From NCBI RefSeq assembly GCF_023074055.1, contig NZ_JADPKR010000103.1, forward strand, positions 62,001 to 126,000: DNA of 64,000 bases. The letters run 5' to 3'. This document shows, one piece after another, positions 1 to 8,247 of the stretch (positions are counted from its first letter, which is position 1; the number at the start of each line of letters is the position of its first letter). Source of the DNA: Bradyrhizobium sp. 141 (GTDB lineage Bacteria > Pseudomonadota > Alphaproteobacteria > Rhizobiales > Xanthobacteraceae). A program made the position numbers and the translations under genes. Under the pieces are notes generated by a model. It saw nothing but the letters and a program-made list of their open reading frames with translations. It was not told where the DNA came from and made no database searches.

Positions 1-1093
1 GATCGTCGATATTGGTCGCGATCGCGCAGATCATGCCGAACACCTGGTTGTTGGCCTCGGTGTTGCCTTCTTCCCGCAGCGAGATCGGCACCGCCGCAGT
101 CAATGATTTCGCCGGCAGCGTGGCATATTGCTGGAGGTAGCGCCGGACCACGCCGGACGCGAGCGCCAGCACCACGTCGTTGAGCTTGCCGCCGGCCTGC
201 TTGGCGAGCGCCTTCGCCCGCGACAGCGAGATCGACACACCGGCGAAGCTTCGTTCCGACGAGATCGTCTTGTTCAGCATGGTCGGCGGCGACACCATGC
301 TGGCGAGGCTCTCGCGCGACTTGGGATCGGAGACCTTGCCGAGCACCTCCGACACGCTCTTCAGCACCGTCGGAATATTGCCGGCGAAGCGCACTGCGCT
401 CTCGATCTGGTACATCGCATTGTCGAACAGGATCGAGCCGATGTCGCTCTTGCCGGTGCGCGGCAATTGCAGGTTCTTCGCTGCGGCCGAGGCATCCAGC
501 GGCTGGGTGAAGAGCTGCTGATAGGAATCGAGCAGGTTCGCGGCGATGTCGCGCGGCTCCTGTCCGGGCTTGGCTCCTGCCGCCGGCGGATCGACCTTCC
601 GCGGGATCGGGGAGATATCGTAGATCATGTTGGTCAGCGCCGCACCGGCGCCGCCGTCGATGGCAGCATGGTGCATCTTGGAATAGAGCCCGACCTCATT
701 GTCCTTCATGCCCTCAAACACGTAGAACTCCCAGAGCGGGCGGGCCCGGTTCAACAGCTTGGCGTGCATCCAGCCGACGATGCGCTCGAGCGTGGCCCGG
801 TCGCGCGGCTGCGGCAGGCTGGCGCGGAAGATATGGCGGTCGATGTCGAACTGATCGTCCTCCACCCAGGAGGGATGATCGATGTCGAGCGGCGCCTTCT
901 CCAGCCGCGCCTTCAGGATCGGCGCGATGTGCAGGCGCGAGACGATCATCGCCTTGAAGTCTTCGAAGAAGTCGCCCTTGTAGTCGTCGGGCAGACGAAA
1001 GATCGCCATGCTCCCGACATGCATCGGCATTTCCGGCGTTTCCAGATAGAGAAACGACGCGTCCAGTGACGACAGCTTCTTACCGTCAGCCAT
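1..1093 (-). CDS. Wax-ester synthase / diacylglycerol acyltransferase (WS/DGAT family), 3' end outside the window
   Basis: Translating the minus strand from the ATG at 1093 gives an open frame of at least 364 codons that runs off the left edge, so the C-terminus is missing. It begins MADGKKLSSLDASFLYLE, typical of bacterial WS/DGAT proteins, and carries the family's catalytic HHxxxDG motif as HHAAIDG at about residue 142. Family knowledge: these enzymes transfer acyl-CoA to fatty alcohols or diacylglycerol to make neutral storage lipid. It lies 47 bp downstream of the alpha/beta hydrolase on the same strand, so co-transcription is likely. The motif makes the family assignment firm; the substrate is not known. 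Confidence 0.88.
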   Translation of the reverse strand, partial: MADGKKLSSLDASFLYLETPEMPMHVGSMAIFRLPDDYKGDFFEDFKAMIVSRLHIAPILKARLEKAPLDIDHPSWVEDDQFDIDRHIFRASLPQPRDRATLERIVGWMHAKLLNRARPLWEFYVFEGMKDNEVGLYSKMHHAAIDGGAGAALTNMIYDISPIPRKVDPPAAGAKPGQEPRDIAANLLDSYQQLFTQPLDASAAAKNLQLPRTGKSDIGSILFDNAMYQIESAVRFAGNIPTVLKSVSEVLGKVSDPKSRESLASMVSPPTMLNKTISSERSFAGVSISLSRAKALAKQAGGKLNDVVLALASGVVRRYLQQYATLPAKSLTAAVPISLREEGNTEANNQVFGMICAIATNIDD

Positions 1094-1140
1094 AGTTCCC
1101 TCCCGCAAGATTTGACGGGCGCCTTAGCCGGCGCTTCTCG

Positions 1141-1941
1141 TCAGGCCGATACTGCCTGTTCCGGCGGGGCATATGCAATGGCAAACGGCCCTGCCCGGTC
1201 AAATGGCGAGAATTCCCCCTCCGGTTGGGCCAGGCGGTCGGCCACGGCCCACAGCGCCGCGGGGTTCACCCCGAGCCCGATATGGCTCGCCAGGTACACC
1301 TCGATGTTCTCGGCACGGTCGGAGGGACGGAGCAAGCAGGTCCGCCAGTTCACGACACCGTCGGCGCGCGAATAGATCGAGGTTGCCGGCACCGGCAGAT
1401 CGCCGGCGATCGCCTCGCGCGCTTCCGCAAAATCCTCGACCCGTTCGCCGGACAGTGCCTCGTAGAGCCGCGTGGCGTTGGTCGCCCGCACGTCGTTGGC
1501 AAAAGGGCTGCCGAGCGTGATGACATAGCGAACCTTGTCGGGCGCCCACAGCGCGAGATCGCGGGCATAGACGCCGCCGAGACTCCACCCGACCAGGCTG
1601 ACCTTGCGCCCCGTAGCGGAATGGATTTCGACGAGACGGCTGCGCAGCGAATCCCGCATCCGCCCGAGGCCACCGAGATTGCGGCCCATTCGCCAGGCAT
1701 GCGCCTCATAGCCGAGCTCGCTGAGATAGCGCCGCATCGGCATCATGGAGAGGTCGCTGGCGAGAAAGCCCGGCAGCGCCAGCACCGGATGGCCGTCGCC
1801 CCTGGGCGCGCGCATCAGAAGCGGCGACAGCAGCAGGCTGGCGTTGAATTCGAACAGGCCGCGAGCCTCGGCAAGCAGCAGGCCGAGGCCCGGCGGACGA
1901 AGCCGGTCTCTCTCCAGCGCCACGTCCGTCCCGGGCGACAC
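1141..1941 (-). CDS. Alpha/beta-hydrolase fold protein (lipase/esterase-like)
   Basis: A 266-residue protein with a nucleophile elbow GWSLGG (Ser120), an acidic residue in SRADGVVNW (Asp194) and a C-terminal His in ASHIGLG (His220), which together form a plausible Ser-Asp-His triad. The LPGF stretch near residue 57 would form the oxyanion-hole region. No signal peptide is visible, so it is probably cytoplasmic. The start is a GTG at 1941 whose G is also the last base of the preceding gene's TAG stop, so translation is probably coupled. Being next to a WS/DGAT gene suggests a role in lipid or polyester turnover, but that is inference. Confidence 0.85.
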   Translation of the reverse strand: MSPGTDVALERDRLRPPGLGLLLAEARGLFEFNASLLLSPLLMRAPRGDGHPVLALPGFLASDLSMMPMRRYLSELGYEAHAWRMGRNLGGLGRMRDSLRSRLVEIHSATGRKVSLVGWSLGGVYARDLALWAPDKVRYVITLGSPFANDVRATNATRLYEALSGERVEDFAEAREAIAGDLPVPATSIYSRADGVVNWRTCLLRPSDRAENIEVYLASHIGLGVNPAALWAVADRLAQPEGEFSPFDRAGPFAIAYAPPEQAVSA

Positions 1942-2198
1942 TATTTCTTCTTGTCGCCGCTGCGCGGGCTGCCGAGACCGGCCATGGTGACGAACATGTC
2001 CTGAAACCGCTCCGCGATCTTCGGATCGAAGGTGAACCAGCTCTGGATCAGTGATTCCGGGGAGACCTTGTCGATGTTGGACATCATCTGTTGCTGCAGC
2101 TTGTCCATCACAGCGGTCTGCATCGGCATCACGTCCGGCAGGCCGAAGAACTGGCGGGCCTCGAGGGGGGTGCAGTCGATTTCGATGTTAACTTTCAT
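1941..2198 (-). CDS. Small DUF6489-like protein
   Basis: An 85-residue protein starting MKVNIEIDCTPLEARQFFGL and ending in a short basic tail. The ATG at 2198 follows a strong Shine-Dalgarno GGAGGGG (complement of 2201-2207), which decides the start over upstream in-frame codons. The N-terminus matches my memory of the DUF6489 family, small proteins common in Rhizobiales with no known function. The gene is first in a minus-strand operon with the alpha/beta hydrolase (one-base stop/start overlap) and the WS/DGAT gene, which might point to lipid or polyester granules. No catalytic motif or membrane segment is visible. Confidence 0.7.
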   Translation of the reverse strand: MKVNIEIDCTPLEARQFFGLPDVMPMQTAVMDKLQQQMMSNIDKVSPESLIQSWFTFDPKIAERFQDMFVTMAGLGSPRSGDKKK

Positions 2199-2502
2199 GT
2201 CCCCTCCGGATTGAGATTCGAGCGGCTTGGCGCAGTATCGCCGCGAGTTGTGGTGCGACGCAAGCGACCTTATGCAGGCGCGACATGCCCCGTCCCGCAA
2301 TTGGCCGATATGGTCAACCAAAGTCGAAAGACGCTGTCCTCTATGCCCGGCAGCACGGTCAGCATTGCTGCACAGCAGTGCAACTTGGCGCGTTCCTTGC
2401 TGGAATGGCGCTTGCACCGGTCGAGAACTCTGGGCAACATGGATTAATCGGCCGGCCGAACAATCAAAAACCACCGGCACGGCGGTGTGGAGAGGGTCAA
2501 GA
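2199..2502. promoter_or_regulatory. Divergent intergenic region with a 12-bp palindrome
   Basis: This 304-bp gap separates the DUF6489-like operon from the peptide ABC operon, so it should hold promoters for both directions. A perfect 12-bp palindrome, TCGGCCGGCCGA, lies at 2448-2459, about 45 bp upstream of the substrate-binding protein start. A Shine-Dalgarno-like GGAGAGGG is at 2489-2496. I see no convincing -35/-10 pair and no convincing small gene. Confidence 0.4.
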
Positions 2503-4098
2503 ATGTCAGTATGTCGGAGTCTGTTTGCGGCGGCGCTCGCCGGTACGTTTGCGTTGACGGTCTCGCCTGCGACCAGCCAGACGCTGCGCTATGCCAACCA
2601 GGGCGATCTGAAGTCGCTTGATCCGTACTCGCTGAACGAGTCCACCACCCACGCCCATCTCGGTCATGTCTATCAAGGCCTGACTGCACGCGACAGGAAT
2701 CTGAAGATCATCCCCGCGCTGGCGGAGAGCTGGGAGACGCCGGAGCCGACCCGGTGGCGCTTCCATTTGCGCAAGGGCGTGAAATTCCACAACGGCGACC
2801 CATTCACCGCCGACGACGTCGTATTCTCCGCCGACCGTGTCCGCAACAAGAACTCCAACATGCAGACCCGGCTCGCGCCGGACGTCAAGGTCGTCAAGGT
2901 CGACGACTACACCGTCGATTTCATCCTGCCTTCGCCCAATCCCATCCTGCATAACTCGTGGGATGTCTGGTACATCATGGACAAGAAATGGGCCGAGGAA
3001 AACAAGGCCGTCGAGCCGACGCCGGTGTCCGCGACCTCGCCAAGCTATGCCTCGCTGCACGAGAACGGCACCGGTCCCTTCACCATCGAAAGCCATCAGC
3101 CCGGCGTGAAGACCGTATTCAAGGCCAATCCCAATTACTGGGGCAAGATGGAAGGTAACCTGAAGGAGATCGTCTTTACTCCAATCGCCTCCGACGCCAC
3201 CCGCGTCGCGGCGCTGCTCTCCGGCGAAGTCGACGTCATCGAGCCGGTGCCGGTCCAGGATATCGCCCGCGTCGATGGAAGCCCGAACGCCCAGGTGCTG
3301 AAGGCGCCGGAGCTGCGCACCATCTTCATCGGCTTCGACCAGACCCGCGATGAGCTCCTCTATTCCAACATCAAGGGCAAGAACCCGTTCAAGGACGCCC
3401 GCGTCCGCGAGGCCTTCTACAAAGCCATCGACATCGAGCTGATCAAGACGCGCGTGATGCGCGGGCTGTCGACGCCGTCGGCCCTGATGATCGCTCCCGA
3501 ACTGTTCCCACTCTCCAAGGAATTTACGCGGCCAAAATTGGACCCTGACGGCGCCAAGAAGCTCCTGACCGAAGCCGGTTATCCCGATGGTTTCGAGGTC
3601 ACCATGGACTGTCCGAACGATCGCTACGTCAATGACGCCGCGATCTGCCAGGCCGTGGTCGGCATGCTTGCCCGCGTCGGCGTCAAGATCAATTTGCTGG
3701 CACAGCCCAAGGCGCAGTACTTCGCCAAGGTGCTGAAGCAAGGCGGCTACCAGACCTCGTTTTACATGCTGGGCTGGACGCCAAGCACGATGGACTCCCA
3801 TAATGTGCTCTATGACATCATGGGCTGCCGCAACGATCCGAAATCCTCGCGTGGCGAGGCCAATCTCGGCGGCTACTGCAACAAGGAATTCGACGCCATC
3901 ACCGACAAGGTGCTGGTCGAAACCGATACCGCCAAGCGCAATCAGCTGATCAAGCAGGCGTACGAGATCAGCATCAAGGACTGGGCCTACATCCCGCTGC
4001 ACCAGCAGGCGCTGGCCTGGGGCGTATCGAAAAAGGTCGACCTACCGCAGCGCGCCGACAACCTGGTCATGTTCCACTGGGCGACCAAGAAGGAATAG
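2503..4098 (+). CDS. Peptide-type ABC transporter substrate-binding protein (family 5)
   Basis: A 531-residue exported protein. The chosen ATG at 2503 is preceded by GGAGAGGG and gives a clean signal peptide (MSVCRSLFAAALAGTFALTV) ending near ATSQ; the upstream open frame lacks these signals. The mature part starts TLRYANQGDLKSLDPYS and has the SBP family 5 hallmark of a region like WRFHLRKGVKFHNGDPFTA. Length fits DppA/OppA-type proteins (500-550 residues). It is the first gene of a complete importer (two permeases, two ATPases) followed by gamma-glutamyltransferase, so the ligand may be a peptide, possibly a gamma-glutamyl peptide. The ligand is inferred only from context. Confidence 0.92.
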   Translation: MSVCRSLFAAALAGTFALTVSPATSQTLRYANQGDLKSLDPYSLNESTTHAHLGHVYQGLTARDRNLKIIPALAESWETPEPTRWRFHLRKGVKFHNGDPFTADDVVFSADRVRNKNSNMQTRLAPDVKVVKVDDYTVDFILPSPNPILHNSWDVWYIMDKKWAEENKAVEPTPVSATSPSYASLHENGTGPFTIESHQPGVKTVFKANPNYWGKMEGNLKEIVFTPIASDATRVAALLSGEVDVIEPVPVQDIARVDGSPNAQVLKAPELRTIFIGFDQTRDELLYSNIKGKNPFKDARVREAFYKAIDIELIKTRVMRGLSTPSALMIAPELFPLSKEFTRPKLDPDGAKKLLTEAGYPDGFEVTMDCPNDRYVNDAAICQAVVGMLARVGVKINLLAQPKAQYFAKVLKQGGYQTSFYMLGWTPSTMDSHNVLYDIMGCRNDPKSSRGEANLGGYCNKEFDAITDKVLVETDTAKRNQLIKQAYEISIKDWAYIPLHQQALAWGVSKKVDLPQRADNLVMFHWATKKE

Positions 4099-4114
4099 CG
4101 CCACTTGAACACGA

Positions 4115-4154
4115 GGTCCCGGCGGCGTCAGGCTTCCGGGGCCTTTCCTTTTCC
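4115..4154 (+). terminator. Intercistronic hairpin with pyrimidine tract after the binding-protein gene
   Basis: GGTCCCGG (4115-4122) can pair with CCGGGGCC (4136-4143, one G-T pair), followed directly by TTTCCTTTTCC. A leaky terminator or mRNA-stabilising hairpin at this place is common between a highly expressed binding-protein gene and its permease genes. Confidence 0.5.
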
Positions 4155-4201
4155 GGTCGACAGCGACGTCGGCCGGACGCCACCCAAGGAAAGTGGAAGG
4201 C

Positions 4202-5182
4202 ATGCTCGCTTTCACTCTTCGCCGCGCCGTTCAGGCCGTCGGCGTCATGTTCGCCGTCGGCATCATCGCCTTCTCGATGTTCCGTTTCGCCGGCGACCCC
4301 GTCAACCAGATCGTCTCGATCGACACGCCGGCAGCCGAACGCGAGGCCGTGCGCAAGTCGCTCGGCCTCGACGATCCCGTGCCGGTGCAGTTCGTGCGCT
4401 ATTTCGGCGATGCCGCGCAGTTCAAGTTCGGCGTCTCCTACCAGTTTCGTCAGCCGGTCTCGGCACTTTTGATGGAGCGCATGCCGGCGACGCTGGAGCT
4501 TGCGATCTGCGCGACCGTGTTCGCCATGGTGTTCGGCATTCTGATGGGCGTCTATTCGGCGCTCAAGCGCGACACCGTGCTCGCCAAATTATTTCAGGCG
4601 GTTTCATTGATCGGCATCTCGCTGCCGACTTTCCTGATCGGCATTCTGCTGATCTATCTGTTCGCGGTGACATTGGGCTGGTTGCCCTCGTTCGGCCGCG
4701 GCGAGGTGGTCAAGCTCGGCTGGTGGAGCACGGGTCTGCTCACGCTGTCGGGATTGAAGGCATTGATCATGCCCTCGATCACGCTCGGCCTGTTCCAGAT
4801 GACCCTGATCATGCGCCTGGTGCGCGCGGAGATGCTGGAAGTGCTGCGAACCGACTATATCCGCTTCGCTCGCGCCCGGGGGCTGACCACCCGCGCTATC
4901 CATTTCGGCCACGCGCTGAAGAACACGCTCATTCCCGTGATCACGGTGGCCGGACTTCAGTTTGGCTCGGTTATTGCATTTTCGATCATCACCGAAACCG
5001 TGTTCCAATGGCCGGGCATGGGACTTCTGTTCGTGCAGGCCGTGCAAAATGTCGACATCCCGATCATGGCCGCCTATCTGCTGATGGTTTCGCTGATCTT
5101 CGTCACCATCAATCTGGTGGTCGACATCCTCTACACCGTGGTCGATCCGCGCCTGCGCGCGACCGTCGGCCGCGCCACATAA
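4202..5182 (+). CDS. ABC transporter permease (DppB/GsiC-like)
   Basis: About 326 residues with the DppB architecture: an N-terminal membrane helix (residues 8-28), a periplasmic loop containing the GLDDPVPVQFVRYF-type segment, then five helices carrying the inner-membrane permease domain. The EAA-loop region reads DYIRFARARGLTTRAIHFGH and contacts the ATPases. A GTG three codons upstream (4193) could also start the protein; I prefer the ATG at 4202, which gives the usual MLxFxxRR beginning. The next permease starts 11 bp after the stop. Membrane-embedded half of the import channel. Confidence 0.93.
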   Translation: MLAFTLRRAVQAVGVMFAVGIIAFSMFRFAGDPVNQIVSIDTPAAEREAVRKSLGLDDPVPVQFVRYFGDAAQFKFGVSYQFRQPVSALLMERMPATLELAICATVFAMVFGILMGVYSALKRDTVLAKLFQAVSLIGISLPTFLIGILLIYLFAVTLGWLPSFGRGEVVKLGWWSTGLLTLSGLKALIMPSITLGLFQMTLIMRLVRAEMLEVLRTDYIRFARARGLTTRAIHFGHALKNTLIPVITVAGLQFGSVIAFSIITETVFQWPGMGLLFVQAVQNVDIPIMAAYLLMVSLIFVTINLVVDILYTVVDPRLRATVGRAT

Positions 5183-5193
5183 GGCAGCCCTGC

Positions 5194-6165
5194 ATGTCCG
5201 ACGCAGTCGCCTCCAACTCCGACAAGCAGAGCGCGCCGCCCGCGCATGCCGGCCGCAGCTGGCTCAGCCGCGCCCTCGACAGCGACATCTTCTACTCGTT
5301 CCGCCGCTCCAAGCTGACCATGGTGGCGGCGGCGATTACCGTGCTGTTCTTCCTGCTCGCGATCTTTGCATCCGCGCTCGCGGTGCAGAACCCGTTCGAT
5401 CCGGCGCAGCTCCAGTTGATGAACTCGCGCATTTCGCCGCTCTGGACCGCCGACGGCCAGAGCCCGTTCCTGCTCGGCACCGACGAGCAGGGCCGCGACG
5501 TGTTCTCCGCAATTCTCTACGGCATGCGCATCTCGCTGGCCGTGGGCGTCGCCGGCGTGATCTTCGCCGGCGCGCTCGGCATCGCGCTCGGCCTGATCGC
5601 CGGCTATTTCGGAGGCGCGGTCGACGGCGTGATCATGCGGATCGCCGACGTACAACTCACCTTCCCCGCCATTCTGATCGCGCTGCTGGTCAATGGCATC
5701 GCGAAATCGATCCTCGGCAACCGGCTGGACGCCAACAGCATGCTGGTGGTGCTGGTGATCTCGATCGGCCTGAGTTTCTGGGTGGGGTATGCCCGGACGG
5801 TGCGCGGCTCCGTGATGGTCGAGAAGAACAAGGACTACGTGGCCGCCGCGCAGCTGATCGGCCTGCCCGCGCCAAAGATCATGCTGCGACACGTGCTGCC
5901 CAACACGATGGGTCCGATCCTGGTCATCGCCACCATCAACCTTGCGCTGGCCATCATCACCGAGGCGACGCTATCCTTCCTCGGCGTCGGCCTGCCCGAC
6001 ACCATGCCCTCGCTTGGCACGCTGATCCGCATCGGCAACAACTATCTATTCGCGGGCGAATGGTGGATCGTCGCTTTCCCCGGCATCGCGCTGGCCGGGC
6101 TGATCCTGTCGATCAACCTACTCGGCGACTGGCTGCGCGACGCGCTCAACCCAAAACTTCGATGA
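5194..6165 (+). CDS. ABC transporter permease (DppC/GsiD-like)
   Basis: 323 residues beginning at ATG 5194. It has a cytoplasmic N-terminus, a first helix at about residues 42-65, the DppC-family sequence LLGTDEQGRDVFSAILYG and an EAA loop around KDYVAAAQLIGLPAPKIMLRHV. The C-terminal membrane helices end in GDWLRDALNPKLR, the standard end of DppC-type permeases. The same frame stays open far upstream through the DppB-like gene, but that stretch is a shadow. It pairs with the preceding permease to form the channel. Confidence 0.93.
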   Translation: MSDAVASNSDKQSAPPAHAGRSWLSRALDSDIFYSFRRSKLTMVAAAITVLFFLLAIFASALAVQNPFDPAQLQLMNSRISPLWTADGQSPFLLGTDEQGRDVFSAILYGMRISLAVGVAGVIFAGALGIALGLIAGYFGGAVDGVIMRIADVQLTFPAILIALLVNGIAKSILGNRLDANSMLVVLVISIGLSFWVGYARTVRGSVMVEKNKDYVAAAQLIGLPAPKIMLRHVLPNTMGPILVIATINLALAIITEATLSFLGVGLPDTMPSLGTLIRIGNNYLFAGEWWIVAFPGIALAGLILSINLLGDWLRDALNPKLR

Positions 6166-6193
6166 GCAAACCTTTGATAAGAGCGCCTCGCCC

Positions 6194-7180
6194 ATGACCG
6201 AGCCGGTTCTCTCCGTGCGTAATCTTCGCGTGGAGTTCGCCTCCCGCCGCGGCACGCTGCGCGCCATCGACGATGTCTCCTTCGACATTGCCAAGGGCGA
6301 GGTGTTGGGCGTGGTCGGCGAATCCGGTGCCGGCAAATCCGTCACCGGCCTCGCCGTGATCGGCCTGATCGACCCGCCCGGCCGCATCGCCGGCGGCGAG
6401 ATCCATCTCGCCGGCCTGCGCATCGACGATCTGCCGCCGGAGGAGATGCGCCGCATCCGTGGAAAGCGGATCGGCATGATCTTCCAGGACCCCCTCACCT
6501 CGCTCAATCCGCTCTACCGGGTCGGCGACCAGATCATCGAGACGATCAGAACCCACCTGAACCTGTCCGAGACGGCCGCCCGCCGCCGCGCCATCGACCT
6601 GCTCGCCGAGGTTGGTATTCCCGCGCCGGAAAAGCGCATCGACGGCTATCCGCACGAATTCTCAGGCGGCATGCGCCAGCGCGTCGTGATTGCGCTGGCG
6701 ATCTGCGCCGAGCCCGAGCTGATTATCGCCGACGAGCCGACCACCGCGCTCGACGTCTCCGTGCAGGCGCAGATCATCTCGCTGATCAAGCGCCTGGGCC
6801 GCGATCACGGCACGGCCGTGATGCTGGTGACGCACGACATGGGCGTGATCGCGGAGACCTCCGACCGCGTCGCGGTGATGTATGCCGGCCGTGTCGCCGA
6901 GATCGGCCCGGTGCAGGACGTCGTGAAGAACCCCCTGCACCCTTACGCCAAGGGCCTGATGGGCGCGATCCCGACGCTGGCCGGCGACGACAAGCGCCTC
7001 ATGCAGATTCCCGGCTCCATGCCGCGCCTCTCCGCGATCCCGCGCGGCTGCTCGTTCAATCCGCGCTGCGCCTTCGCGTTCGACCGCTGTCGTGTTGACC
7101 GGCCGGAGCCGCTGCCACGCGGCGCGCAATCGGTCGCCTGCCATCTCTATGACGATGTGCCGGCGGAGAGCGCGGCATGA
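6194..7180 (+). CDS. ABC transporter ATP-binding protein (DppD-like)
   Basis: 328 residues with Walker A GESGAGKS (about residues 48-55), a Q-loop in MIFQDPLTSLNP, signature FSGGMRQR, Walker B LIIADEPT and the H-loop MLVTHDMG. The C-terminus has the oligopeptide-transporter extension with a cysteine-bearing segment (IPRGCSFNPRCAFAFDRC), typical of DppD/OppD. Its stop overlaps the next ATPase start by four bases (ATGA at 7177), consistent with a fixed 1:1 ratio of the two ATPases. Confidence 0.94.
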   Translation: MTEPVLSVRNLRVEFASRRGTLRAIDDVSFDIAKGEVLGVVGESGAGKSVTGLAVIGLIDPPGRIAGGEIHLAGLRIDDLPPEEMRRIRGKRIGMIFQDPLTSLNPLYRVGDQIIETIRTHLNLSETAARRRAIDLLAEVGIPAPEKRIDGYPHEFSGGMRQRVVIALAICAEPELIIADEPTTALDVSVQAQIISLIKRLGRDHGTAVMLVTHDMGVIAETSDRVAVMYAGRVAEIGPVQDVVKNPLHPYAKGLMGAIPTLAGDDKRLMQIPGSMPRLSAIPRGCSFNPRCAFAFDRCRVDRPEPLPRGAQSVACHLYDDVPAESAA

Positions 7181-8166
7181 GCGCCCCCTTCGTTCAGGCC
7201 AGGGATCTGCGCCGCGTCTTCGACGTCTCAAAACCCTGGCTCAACCGCGTGCTCGAAGGCGGGCACCTCGAATATCTCAAGGCTGTCGATCACGTCGCAT
7301 TCGATATCAGGAAGGGCGAGACCTTTGCGCTGGTCGGCGAATCCGGCTCGGGCAAGACGACGGTGGCGCGGATGGTCGTGGGCCTGCTGCCGCCCAGCTC
7401 CGGCGACGTCCTGATCGACGGCATCTCGATGACGGATCCGCGGCAGGCGCCGGCACGCCGAAAGCTGCGCCGCCGCATCCAGATGATCTTCCAGGACCCC
7501 TATGCGAGCCTGAACCCGCGCTTCCGGGTGGATGCCATCATCTCCGAGCCGATCCGCGCTTTCAACCTGATCCAGGGCGAGCGCGACATCCAGGCCCGCG
7601 TCGGCGAGTTGCTCAGCCTTGTCGGCCTGCATCCCGACGACCGGCTGAAGTTTCCGCACGAATTCTCCGGCGGCCAGCGCCAGCGCATCGCGATCGCCCG
7701 GGCGCTCGCCTCCGACGCCGAGTTCATCGTCTGCGACGAGCCGACCTCGGCGCTCGACGTCTCCGTGCAGGCGCAGATTCTCAATCTGATGCGCGACCTC
7801 CAGGACAAGTTCGGCCTGACCTACATGTTCATCAGCCACAACCTCGCCGTGGTCCGCCACATGGCGAGCCGCGTCGGCGTGATGTATCTCGGCCGCATCG
7901 TCGAGATCGCGGAGGGGCGCGAGCTGTTCGCTCGTCCGCGCATGCCCTACACCAAGATGCTGCTGGGCGCAGTGCCTGATCTCGCCATGAGCGGCCGCCA
8001 GCGCATTCCGGTGAAGGGCGAGATCCCGAACCCGATCAACCCGCCCTCCGGCTGCGCCTTCAATCCGCGCTGCCCGCTGGCGTTCGACCTCTGCCGCAAG
8101 GAGACCCCGGAACTGATCGACGGGGTCGCCTGCCACGCGGTGAACACCGCGCCGGTCCCGGCGTGA
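7177..8166 (+). CDS. ABC transporter ATP-binding protein (DppF-like)
   Basis: 329 residues with Walker A GESGSGKT, Q-loop MIFQDPYASLNPR, signature FSGGQRQR, Walker B FIVCDEPTSALD and H-loop MFISHNLA. The N-terminus has the DppF-type insertion before the ATPase core and the C-terminus carries the conserved SGCAFNPRCPLAFDLC segment. It overlaps the DppD-like gene by four bases and is followed 81 bp later by the gamma-glutamyltransferase gene. Confidence 0.94.
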   Translation: MSAPFVQARDLRRVFDVSKPWLNRVLEGGHLEYLKAVDHVAFDIRKGETFALVGESGSGKTTVARMVVGLLPPSSGDVLIDGISMTDPRQAPARRKLRRRIQMIFQDPYASLNPRFRVDAIISEPIRAFNLIQGERDIQARVGELLSLVGLHPDDRLKFPHEFSGGQRQRIAIARALASDAEFIVCDEPTSALDVSVQAQILNLMRDLQDKFGLTYMFISHNLAVVRHMASRVGVMYLGRIVEIAEGRELFARPRMPYTKMLLGAVPDLAMSGRQRIPVKGEIPNPINPPSGCAFNPRCPLAFDLCRKETPELIDGVACHAVNTAPVPA

Positions 8167-8247
8167 CGCGCGCGTGCCATGCTAGCAGCGCATTGGCGGC
8201 GCGGCATCGCCTGTGATCAATTGCGCGCGCCGCAAATGAGGTAGCCT

